Shown: piece by piece, positions 27,249 to 34,775 of the stretch | Numbering within the stretch: the stretch's first letter is position 1 | Layout: each line of letters opens with the position of its first letter | DNA from: Halovulum sp039180525 | GTDB taxonomy: Bacteria; Pseudomonadota; Alphaproteobacteria; Rhodobacterales; Rhodobacteraceae | Direction: 5' to 3' | NCBI GenBank assembly: GCA_039180525.1 | Contig: JBCDDF010000011.1 | Location: 14,233 to 78,232 of the forward strand | DNA length: 64,000 nucleotides | Made by a program: the position numbers and the translations under genes | Notes under the pieces: model-generated | Seen by the model: only the letters and a program-made list of their open reading frames with translations | Database searches by the model: none | What the model was told of the DNA's origin: nothing

Positions 27249-28358
27249 ATGGCGACCCTGGATCTGGTGCAGATCAACAAGTCCTTCGGCGGCGCGCAGG
27301 TGCTGCACGACATCGATCTGGCGATCCGCGACAAGGAATTCGTCGTCTTCGTCGGCCCCTCGGGCTGCGGCAAGTCCACGCTTTTGCGCATTATCGCGGG
27401 GCTGGAGACCGCCAGCAGCGGCCACGTGATGATCGCGGGTCAGGATGTGTCGGATGCCGCACCGGTGGAACGCGGCATCTCGATGGTGTTTCAAAGCTAT
27501 GCGCTCTACCCGCATCTGACGGTGTTCGAAAACATCGCCTTCCCGCTGCGTGTCGCGCGATTGCGCGAACCGGACCTGCGCCAGCGCGTCGAACAGGCGG
27601 CGGAGATCCTGCAACTGACCGACCGGTTGGGCCACAAGCCCGGGCAGTTGTCCGGCGGCCAGCGGCAGCGGGTCGCGATCGGGCGGTCGATCGTGCGCGA
27701 CCCGCGGGTGTTTCTGTTCGACGAACCCCTGTCCAACCTCGACGCCGCGCTGCGCGGCGACATGCGGCTGGAACTGGCGCAGCTGCATCAGCGGCTGAAC
27801 GCGACGATGATCTACGTCACGCATGATCAGGTCGAGGCGATGACCATGGCCGACCGCATCGTGGTGCTGCGCGACGGCCGGATCGAGCAGTTCGGCACGC
27901 CGATGGAGCTTTACCACCACCCGCGCACCAAATTCGTCGCCGGTTTCATCGGCCAGCCCAACATGAACTTCCTGCCTGGCCGTGTGCTGGGCAAGGACGC
28001 CGCCGGTCTGGCGGTGGAACTGGATGGCGGCCTGCGCCTGGTGGCGCCGGTGGAGGCCAACGGCGCCGCGGCGGGCGACGTGGTCGATGTGGGGCTCAGA
28101 CCCGAGGATCTGACCCTGGCGCGGTCAGGTGCAGGGCTGCCGATGCGGGTGTCGGTTCTGGAACGGCTGGGCGGCACCGCGGTGACCTATGGCGAGGTCG
28201 GTCAGGGCCGCAAGTTCTGTGCCGCGCTCGACGGCGATACGGACATCTCCGAGGGCCGCGAGATCGCGCTGAACATCGCGCCCGAGGCCGCGCATGTCTT
28301 CGACGCCGCCGGTCAGGTGATGCGGCGGCTCGGCGCACCTGCCATCGCCGATATGTAA
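27249..28358 (+). CDS. sugar ABC transporter ATPase (MalK/UgpC-like)
   Basis: This 369-aa protein has Walker A GPSGCGKST, Q-loop MVFQSYALYPHL, signature LSGGQRQRV and Walker B VFLFDEPLSNLD. A C-terminal TOBE/MalK regulatory domain (about 235-360) includes VGLRPEDLTL. It energises the CUT1 importer encoded upstream. Confidence 0.95.
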   Translation: MATLDLVQINKSFGGAQVLHDIDLAIRDKEFVVFVGPSGCGKSTLLRIIAGLETASSGHVMIAGQDVSDAAPVERGISMVFQSYALYPHLTVFENIAFPLRVARLREPDLRQRVEQAAEILQLTDRLGHKPGQLSGGQRQRVAIGRSIVRDPRVFLFDEPLSNLDAALRGDMRLELAQLHQRLNATMIYVTHDQVEAMTMADRIVVLRDGRIEQFGTPMELYHHPRTKFVAGFIGQPNMNFLPGRVLGKDAAGLAVELDGGLRLVAPVEANGAAAGDVVDVGLRPEDLTLARSGAGLPMRVSVLERLGGTAVTYGEVGQGRKFCAALDGDTDISEGREIALNIAPEAAHVFDAAGQVMRRLGAPAIADM

Positions 28359-28369
28359 AGGGGGCGGCC

Positions 28370-29503
28370 ATGCGGATCGTTACCGCCGGGGCGGGGTTGC
28401 GCGCGGGCCATGTGCTGACCGCCTTGTGCCGTGCCATGCCCGAAGCCCGGGTCGTGGGCTATTACGACCCAGCGCCGGGCCACGCGGATATGCTGCCCGG
28501 GGACGCCGCGCGCCGCTATGACAGCGTGGCCGACATGCTGGACGGTGCGCGGCCCGATTTGTTCTTCGTCGGCTCCCCGAATGTCTTTCACCTGGATCAG
28601 ATCCGGGCCGGGCTCGCGGCCGGGGTCCGGGTCTTTGCCGAAAAACCGGTGGTCACGACGCTGGAGGACACGTTCGCACTGGCCGAACTACTGGCAAAGC
28701 ATGGGCCCGAACGCGTGATGGTGGGCCTGGTGCTGCGCTATTCGCGCCATGTCACCGATCTGAACGCCGCGATCGCCGCCGGGCAGCTTGGGGCCATCGT
28801 CTCGATGGAGGGCAGCGAGCATATCGCGCCCTATCACGGTGCGTTCTTCATGCGGGACTGGCGCCGGCACACGCGCCTGTCGGGCGGGTTCATGCTGGAG
28901 AAATGCTGCCACGACCTGGATATCTATAACATGATCGCCGGCGGCCGGCCGATGCGGGCGGCCAGTTTCGGCGGCCGGCGCGCATTTGTGCCCGAACACG
29001 CCCCGGCGCGAGCGATGGAGGTGCACCGGCGTAAGGGCTCCGTCTGGGAAAGCGCGCCCGATCCGTTCCGCAGCGATGCCGACATCGTCGACCACCAGAC
29101 CGCGATCCTGGACTATGACAGCGGGCCGACCCTTGCCTTTCACACTAACATCAACGTGCCCGACGAACACCGGCGGTTCTGCGTCATCGGCGCCCGCGGC
29201 ATGGCGGAGGGCGATTTCCACCGCGGCACGCTGCGCATCACCGATGCGCTGAGCGGCGACCGGCTGCTGGATGCAGACTACACCGAGGACGATGCGGGCG
29301 GGCATTACGGCGCCGATACCGCAATGGCGCAGGACATCGCCGCCTATCTGCGGGAGGAGACCGCAGCGCTGCCGGTTTCGGTCGTCGACGCGCTGGAAGC
29401 CGGGGTCGCGGCGCTGGCGCTTGACCAGGCGCGGCAAGAGGGGCGGGTGATCGACCTGCGCGAGACCTGGGCGCGGTTCGATGCCCATGGACTGCGCGCA
29501 TGA
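28370..29503 (+). CDS. Gfo/Idh/MocA-family oxidoreductase
   Basis: This 377-aa protein has an N-terminal Rossmann fold (MRIVTAGAGLRAGHVLTAL), the family motif AEKPVV (lysine in FAEKPVVTTLEDTF) and MLEKCCHDLDIYNMI, which carries the His-Asp region of the C-terminal domain. These enzymes oxidise or isomerise sugars and inositols with NAD(P). A sugar oxidoreductase is not needed for plain GlcNAc catabolism, so the pathway may take a modified amino sugar. The stop overlaps the next ATG (ATGA). Confidence 0.9.
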   Translation: MRIVTAGAGLRAGHVLTALCRAMPEARVVGYYDPAPGHADMLPGDAARRYDSVADMLDGARPDLFFVGSPNVFHLDQIRAGLAAGVRVFAEKPVVTTLEDTFALAELLAKHGPERVMVGLVLRYSRHVTDLNAAIAAGQLGAIVSMEGSEHIAPYHGAFFMRDWRRHTRLSGGFMLEKCCHDLDIYNMIAGGRPMRAASFGGRRAFVPEHAPARAMEVHRRKGSVWESAPDPFRSDADIVDHQTAILDYDSGPTLAFHTNINVPDEHRRFCVIGARGMAEGDFHRGTLRITDALSGDRLLDADYTEDDAGGHYGADTAMAQDIAAYLREETAALPVSVVDALEAGVAALALDQARQEGRVIDLRETWARFDAHGLRA

Positions 29504-30501
29504 CCGTAGACGCGGCAGATCTGAAAGCGCCCGGCGCGCTGATGCGGGCCGAGGCGGCCGAAGCGGCGGCGGTGTTTCGCGCCGGCGTCGTTCAGCCCGT
29601 TCCCCCGCTGCCGCTGCCGCGGCCGCGCGCGATCTACACCATCGCGCGCGGCAGTTCAGATGCGGCCGCTTGCATCCTGGCTTATGAATTCATGGCCACG
29701 CTGGGCGTGCCCGCGACCAGCCTGCCGCCGTCGACCTTCAGCTTGGGCGCGGGCGTCGAAATGGCCGGCAGCCTGGCGCTGATCGTGTCGCAAAGCGGCG
29801 GCAGCGACGATCTGGTGCGCGCGGCGCAGGGCGCGCGGGACCGCGGCGCGCATGTGGTGGCGCTGACCAACACGGCCGGTTCGCCGGTGGAGGCGGCGGC
29901 GCATCACACGGTGCTCATCGGCGCCGGGCCGGAACGCGCGATCCCAGCCACGAAATCGGTCATCGGCGCGATCGCGGCGGGTCTGGCCCTGCTGACCGCC
30001 CTGCACCCGCCCCATGCGAAAAGCTGCGCGCGTGCCGCCGATGCCTTTGCCGACCCGCCGCCGCTCGGCACCGCGAAAGCGGTGAGTTCCGCGCTGCTGC
30101 GGGCACAGCATGTCTATGTCATCGGCCGCGGCGCCGGGTTCGGCGCGGCGCAGGAGGTGGCGCTGAAGCTTAAGGAAACCTGCGCGCTGCATGCAGAGGC
30201 CTATTCCGCCTCCGAAGTGCTGCACGGCCCGCTGCAACTGACCGAACGGCCGCTTAGCGTCTTGATGCTCGATACCGGGGTAGCGGCGACCCAGCCTAGC
30301 CTGGATCAGGCCGAGCGGCGCTTTCGCGACGCCGGCAGCCCGGTGCTGCGCCTGCGCCCGCATGCTCCGGGTATCGCCCCCGCGGCGGCCGCCGCATTGC
30401 TGCTGAACGCGCTATATCCGGTGATGCTGGAAACCGCGTTGGCGCTGGGCTACGACCCCGACAGCCCCGACCGCCTGGCCAAAGTGACCCGTACGCTATG
30501 A
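29500..30501 (+). CDS. SIS-domain protein, glucosamine-6-P deaminase (NagB-II)-like
   Basis: This 333-aa protein has two SIS domains, as in the GlmS isomerase half: ARGSSDAAA and SQSGGSDDLVRAA, then the second domain with GRGAGFGAAQEVALKLKE and SASEVLHGPLQL. There is no glutaminase domain. This layout matches NagB-II enzymes that deaminate GlcN-6-P to fructose-6-P. It overlaps the previous gene and the next by 4 bp each. Confidence 0.85.
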   Translation: MTVDAADLKAPGALMRAEAAEAAAVFRAGVVQPVPPLPLPRPRAIYTIARGSSDAAACILAYEFMATLGVPATSLPPSTFSLGAGVEMAGSLALIVSQSGGSDDLVRAAQGARDRGAHVVALTNTAGSPVEAAAHHTVLIGAGPERAIPATKSVIGAIAAGLALLTALHPPHAKSCARAADAFADPPPLGTAKAVSSALLRAQHVYVIGRGAGFGAAQEVALKLKETCALHAEAYSASEVLHGPLQLTERPLSVLMLDTGVAATQPSLDQAERRFRDAGSPVLRLRPHAPGIAPAAAAALLLNALYPVMLETALALGYDPDSPDRLAKVTRTL

Positions 30502-31565
30502 CCGGAACCGATTTCCGCAGCACCGCAACCTGGGCCGAGATTTCGCGCCAGCCGGCGCTTTGGCGCGCGTGGTCGCCGGCGCTGGCCGCGGACCTGCCGG
30601 AGTTGCGTGGCTTGATCGACAACGCCGATGCGGTCTGGCTGTCCGGCGCGGGCAGTTCCGCCTATATCGGCGATCTGGTCGCCGCGGCATTCGGAGACGC
30701 GCGCCGGCTGAGCTCCGTGCCCTCGACCGATCTGGTCGCCCGGCCCGGGCGGCTTCGCGGCCGGCGGCCGCTGGTGATCTCCTTCGGGCGCAGCGGCAAT
30801 TCGGCGGAAAGCGTCGGCGTTCTGGATGCGCTGGACGCCCTGGCACCGGACGCCCCGCGGCTGAACATCACCTGCAACCGCGACAGCGCGCTGGCCCGCC
30901 GGCCGGGTGCTGCGGGGCGCGCGCTGGTGCTGCCTGATGCGGCACATGACAGTGGCTTCGCCATGACCGCCAGCTTCACCACCATGTTGCTAACCGCGTT
31001 GGCGCTGCTGGACCCGGACGCACCCGGCGCCGATATCGCCGCCCCCGCCGCCCAGGCGGAGGCTCTGCTGCCGGATCTGACCGGCTGGGCGCAAGCGCAG
31101 CCGCCCGCGCCGCGCATCGTCTTTCTGGGCACCGGTCCGCTGGCGCTGGCAGCGCGGGAGGCGGCGCTGAAGGTGATGGAGCTTACCGCCGGGCACACCG
31201 CATCGCTGTGGGACACGCCCCTGGGCTTTCGCCACGGGCCCAAAAGCTTCGTTCAGCGGGACACCAAAGTAGTGCTGTTCGGCTCGGCCGACCCGCACGC
31301 CGCCCGCTATGAGGCCGACCTGATGGCGGAGTTGGCCGCGCAATACCCCGATACGCCGCAAACGCGGATCGGCCCTGGCGCGGCGCTCGACACCGGGCCG
31401 GGCATGGATGCGTGGACCGCCGTCCTGCACGTGCTGGCGGCGCAGGTTCTGGCAGTGGTGTGGTCGGCCGCACTGGGGCTGAATGTCGACGACCCGTTCG
31501 CCGGTCACGGCACGTTGTCACGTGTGGTGCGCGATGTGCGGCTCTACGATCCGGTGCCGGCCTGA
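30498..31565 (+). CDS. agaS: SIS-domain protein, AgaS-like ketose/aldose isomerase
   Basis: This 355-aa protein also has two SIS domains, but its motifs differ: SGAGSSAYIGDLV, SFGRSGNSAESVGVLDAL, FAMTASFTTMLL and LKVMELTAGHTASLWDTPLGFRHGPKSF. The last is typical of AgaS, implicated in galactosamine-6-P deamination or isomerisation. Having both NagB-II-like and AgaS-like proteins suggests handling of GlcNAc and GalNAc, or of an unusual amino sugar. The exact activity is uncertain. Confidence 0.8.
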   Translation: MTGTDFRSTATWAEISRQPALWRAWSPALAADLPELRGLIDNADAVWLSGAGSSAYIGDLVAAAFGDARRLSSVPSTDLVARPGRLRGRRPLVISFGRSGNSAESVGVLDALDALAPDAPRLNITCNRDSALARRPGAAGRALVLPDAAHDSGFAMTASFTTMLLTALALLDPDAPGADIAAPAAQAEALLPDLTGWAQAQPPAPRIVFLGTGPLALAAREAALKVMELTAGHTASLWDTPLGFRHGPKSFVQRDTKVVLFGSADPHAARYEADLMAELAAQYPDTPQTRIGPGAALDTGPGMDAWTAVLHVLAAQVLAVVWSAALGLNVDDPFAGHGTLSRVVRDVRLYDPVPA

Positions 31566-31566
31566 C

Positions 31567-32493
31567 ATGGCGCTGATCGGCGGCATAGATCTGGGCGGCA
31601 CGAAGATCGAGGCGCGCCTGTTCGACACCGGCCCCTGGACGGCGCAACAGACGCAGGAGATCGCCACGCCGCGGGGTCGTTATGACGCCTTGCTGGCGGC
31701 GCTGGCGGCACAGGTGGATTGGCTGGCCACACGCGGCGCGGCCGGTGTCGGGGTCGGGTCGCCGGGGCTGATTGATGCGAGCGGGCGGATGCTGACCGCG
31801 AACCTGCCAGCATCGGGCCGCACACTGCCGGCGGATCTGCGCGCCCGCGCCGCGGTGCCGGTGAGCTTTCTGAACGATTGCCGCGCCTTCACCCTGTCAG
31901 AGGCGCGCCTGGGCGCGGGCCGCGGCGCCGATTGCGTGCTGGGACTGATCCTGGGCACGGGCGTCGCCGGCGGCGTGGCGCTGGGCGGCGCGCCGGTTCT
32001 GGGCCGGAACGGCGCGGCCGGCGAGTTCGGGCACACCCCCCTGCCCCACGGTCCGGTGGCGGCGCATGACCTGCCGGTTCTGCCGTGCGGCTGCGGGCTG
32101 ACGGGCTGTTACGAAACGCTTTGTTCCGGCCCCGGGCTCAGCCGGCTGGCGCGGCACTTGACCGGCAAGACGGCGGCGCCGGAGGATCTCGCCACCGCAG
32201 GGGATGAAACGGCAGAGCGGGTGCTGGCGGTCTGGGCGGAGTTGCTGGGGCATCTGTTGGCGGGGCTGGTGCATACGCTTGATCCCGATATCGTCGTGCT
32301 GGGCGGCGGGCTGTCAAAGATCGAGGGGCTGATCCCGCGGCTGCGCGCGGCCACTGCGCCGCATCTGTTGGCCGGGGTGGCGCTGCCGGCCTTCGCGCTG
32401 GCCGAGGGCGGCGACCGCAGCGGCGCCCGCGGGGCGGCCCTGTTCGCCCACATGACGACCGCCGCGGCTGCGGCGCGGCAGGCCGCGCAATGA
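31567..32493 (+). CDS. ROK-family sugar kinase (probable N-acetylhexosamine kinase)
   Basis: This 308-aa protein has the ATP phosphate motif DLGGTKIEARL, catalytic Asp in FLNDCRAF, GTGVAGGV and the ROK zinc site GCGLTGCYE. By neighbourhood it phosphorylates GlcNAc to GlcNAc-6-P before deacetylation by NagA. The ATG at 31567 is 1 bp after the agaS stop; its end overlaps nagA. Confidence 0.88.
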   Translation: MALIGGIDLGGTKIEARLFDTGPWTAQQTQEIATPRGRYDALLAALAAQVDWLATRGAAGVGVGSPGLIDASGRMLTANLPASGRTLPADLRARAAVPVSFLNDCRAFTLSEARLGAGRGADCVLGLILGTGVAGGVALGGAPVLGRNGAAGEFGHTPLPHGPVAAHDLPVLPCGCGLTGCYETLCSGPGLSRLARHLTGKTAAPEDLATAGDETAERVLAVWAELLGHLLAGLVHTLDPDIVVLGGGLSKIEGLIPRLRAATAPHLLAGVALPAFALAEGGDRSGARGAALFAHMTTAAAAARQAAQ

Positions 32494-33638
32494 CCGGCGA
32501 GTGGATCACCGCGGCCGGTGTCTTCGATGGCACCGACCTGCGCCGCGACCATGCGGTGCAGGTGCAAAACGGCCTGGCCATCGCCCACCGCCCCCGCGCG
32601 GCCTTGCCGGCGAACACGCCCGTGCGCACGGTGGGCCACATCCTGACGCCGGCGTTTTTCGACATACAGGTCAATGGCGGCGGCGGCGTGCTGTTCAACA
32701 CCACGCCCAGCGCGGCGGGGTTGCGCCGCATCGCCGCCGCGCATTGCGCCCTGGGCACCGGGGCGATCCTGCCCACGGTCATCACCGATGCGCCCGAAGT
32801 GATGGAGGCGGCCACGCGCGCGGTCATCCAGGCGGCCGGTCGGGACGGCATCGCGGGGCTGCATATCGAGGGGCCGCATATCGCCGCGGCCCGGCACGGC
32901 ACCCATGACGCCGCCCATATCCGCCCGTTGGATGCGCGCACGCTGGCCATCGTCCGCGACCTGCGCGCACGCAACATCCCGGTGCTGATCACGCTGGCGC
33001 CAGAGGCGACGGCACCGGGCCAGATCGCCGAACTTGCCGCCTTGGGCGCGGTTGTGTCGCTAGGCCATACCGATGCGCCGCTGGCGCAGGTACGCGCGGC
33101 AGAGGCCGAAGGCGCGCGGCTTTACACCCACCTCTTCAACGCCATGTCGCCGATGCTGAACCGCGCCCCGGGCGTCACCGGGGCGGCGATCCGTTCGTCC
33201 AACTACTGTTCGATCATTGCCGATGGGATCCATGTGGCGCCCGAGATGCTTCAGATCGCCATTGCAGCGCGTCCGGTGGCGGATCGGATGATCCTGATTT
33301 CGGACGCCATGCCGACGGTGGGCGGGCCGGACGGCTTCACGCTCTACGGCAAAATGGTGCATCTAGCCGAAGGCCGGCTGGTCAATGGCGCCGGTTCGCT
33401 GGCCGGGGCGCATACCTGGATGGCGGCGTGCCTGGCTTATGCCGTGAACCGTCTGGGCGTGGTGCCCGAGACGGCGCTGCGCATGGCGCTGACCAATCCC
33501 GCCCGGCTGATGGGTCTGGATGCCAAATTCCAACTGGGCACGTGCCATGCGCGTCGTCTGCTGGTGCTGGACAAGCAGATGCGCGCGGCACCGGTCCCGG
33601 CCGCGGCAGCGTTGGGTTCCTCCGCCGCCACGAGTTGA
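32490..33638 (+). CDS. nagA: N-acetylglucosamine-6-phosphate deacetylase
   Basis: This 382-aa amidohydrolase has ILTPAFFDIQVNGGGGV, the metal Glu in GLHIEGPHIA, metal His residues in SLGHTDA and THLFNAMSPM, and the catalytic Asp in ILISDAMP. It converts GlcNAc-6-P to GlcN-6-P and acetate. It is the last gene of the operon and starts by ATGA overlap with the kinase. Confidence 0.94.
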   Translation: MTGEWITAAGVFDGTDLRRDHAVQVQNGLAIAHRPRAALPANTPVRTVGHILTPAFFDIQVNGGGGVLFNTTPSAAGLRRIAAAHCALGTGAILPTVITDAPEVMEAATRAVIQAAGRDGIAGLHIEGPHIAAARHGTHDAAHIRPLDARTLAIVRDLRARNIPVLITLAPEATAPGQIAELAALGAVVSLGHTDAPLAQVRAAEAEGARLYTHLFNAMSPMLNRAPGVTGAAIRSSNYCSIIADGIHVAPEMLQIAIAARPVADRMILISDAMPTVGGPDGFTLYGKMVHLAEGRLVNGAGSLAGAHTWMAACLAYAVNRLGVVPETALRMALTNPARLMGLDAKFQLGTCHARRLLVLDKQMRAAPVPAAAALGSSAATS

Positions 33639-33651
33639 CCGACCGCGCCCC

Positions 33652-33810
33652 TCAGCCCGGCCCGTGCCCGCGCAGGCGCGACAGATGCTTTTCCCAGCCC
33701 GCAGCCAAGGCGCCCCGCAGCTGCTGAACTGGCAGAACCAGGCACAGACGCGGCCCAAGGCCGGCGGCTGCAGGTGGTTCGCGGTGGTGCGGCCGCGCCG
33801 CACCGATCAT
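33652..33810 (-). CDS. possible small protein, unknown
   Basis: A 52-aa reading starts at the ATG at 33810; a TTG at 33870 would add 20 residues. It contains an amphipathic stretch LRGALAAGWEKHLSRLRG and uses GC-ending codons. I do not recognise a family and see no clear ribosome site. It is the only coding candidate in 33639-34002; otherwise that stretch holds the aroQ promoter and a palindrome. Confidence 0.25.
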   Translation of the reverse strand: MIGAARPHHREPPAAAGLGPRLCLVLPVQQLRGALAAGWEKHLSRLRGHGPG

Positions 33811-33872
33811 CGCCGCGCCGGGCCGGCTGGGGTGACTGCGTGTGCCATGTCGCTTTCCTTGCGATGCCAAAC

Positions 33873-33904
33873 GGTATCGCTTTATTTGATACCCATAGGT
33901 ATCA
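33873..33904. promoter_or_regulatory. TGATACC-N4-GGTATCA palindrome with an extra half-site
   Basis: TGATACC (33887-33893) and GGTATCA (33898-33904) form a 7-bp-arm operator-like palindrome, and a third half-site GGTATC lies at 33873-33878. It is in an AT-rich patch about 100 bp upstream of aroQ. It looks like a site for a dimeric repressor; the regulator is unknown. Confidence 0.5.
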
Positions 33905-34002
33905 CCTTAGGTTCTGATGCGGCATCGTCACGAAAGTCTATGGTTTCGCAGTGTTTTCATGCGTTAACCGCGGCAAGCCCGTTTCGAGTGTGGAGACTGC
34001 GC

Positions 34003-34443
34003 ATGACCGATACCGTTTTCGTTCTGAACGGGCCGAACCTGAACATGCTGGGCCAGCGCGAGCCCGAGATTTACGGCAGCGCCACGCTGCGCGAGATCGA
34101 GGCGCTGTGTCGGCGCGCGTCGGAACGGCTGGGGCTGGAGCTGTCGTTCCGGCAATCCAACACCGAGGGCACCTTGGTGGACTGGATCCAGAACGCCCGC
34201 GACGATGCCGCGGCGATCGTGCTCAACCCCGCTGCTTATACACATACCTCCGTTGCCCTGCTCGATGCGCTGAACATGTTCGAAGGGCCGGTTATCGAGG
34301 TGCATCTGTCCAATCCCCACCGGCGCGAGAGCTTTCGCCACCGGTCGTATGTCTCATTGCGCGCCGATGGCGTGATCGCCGGTTGTGGCGCACATGGCTA
34401 TGAATTGGCGCTGCGGCAGGTCGCGCATATGCTGGGCCCGTAA
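34003..34443 (+). CDS. aroQ: type II 3-dehydroquinate dehydratase
   Basis: This 146-aa protein catalyses the third shikimate step. Family motifs are present: LNGPNLNMLGQREPEIYG (with the catalytic Tyr), RQSNTEGTLVDWI, LNPAAYTHTS and EVHLSNPHRRESFRHRS with the catalytic His. The ATG at 34003 follows GGAG. The accBC genes that often follow aroQ in related genomes are missing here; an inverted RTX gene comes next. Confidence 0.95.
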   Translation: MTDTVFVLNGPNLNMLGQREPEIYGSATLREIEALCRRASERLGLELSFRQSNTEGTLVDWIQNARDDAAAIVLNPAAYTHTSVALLDALNMFEGPVIEVHLSNPHRRESFRHRSYVSLRADGVIAGCGAHGYELALRQVAHMLGP

Positions 34444-34726
34444 CCCGGGCATCGCGCTGCACAGACTGGTGAGGGGTCTGGTCAAGCACACGCACGTGGC
34501 AATGATGGGTGACCGCAGACCCAGGTCGTGCATCTGGTGGGAGACCGTGGCAACCGTTGGACGGTTGCGGCTGCCTTGCCGCAGGCGCGTCTTCCGATGA
34601 CTGCGCTCTGCGATGGGCCAGCGGCTTGGCTGGGGTCGCACCAAGACACGCCGGCGCGCGCAATCTGTCCGCTCTACCCATCGACCTTCGCCGGGAACCC
34701 CGGCTTCGACACCGGCGGGAAACGAA
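34444..34726. other. gene-free structured spacer after aroQ
   Basis: I find no convincing gene here. A perfect 8-bp hairpin, GCAACCGT (34550-34557) and ACGGTTGC (34561-34568) with loop TGG, is followed by a further GC-rich inverted segment. It may be the aroQ 3' UTR terminator or a small RNA; there is no T tract. No tRNA or known RNA motif was recognised. Confidence 0.4.
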
Positions 34727-34752
34727 AAACGCCGCCCCGAGGGGCGGCGTTT
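34727..34752 (-). terminator. rho-independent terminator of the RTX gene
   Basis: A perfect 12-bp stem, AAACGCCGCCCC (34727-34738) and GGGGCGGCGTTT (34741-34752), with a 2-nt spacer, is followed on the minus strand by a T-rich run (TTTTTCGTTT). It lies 23 bp past the RTX protein stop. Confidence 0.85.
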
Positions 34753-34775
34753 CGTCCCTGAGGACGGGCCGGCAG

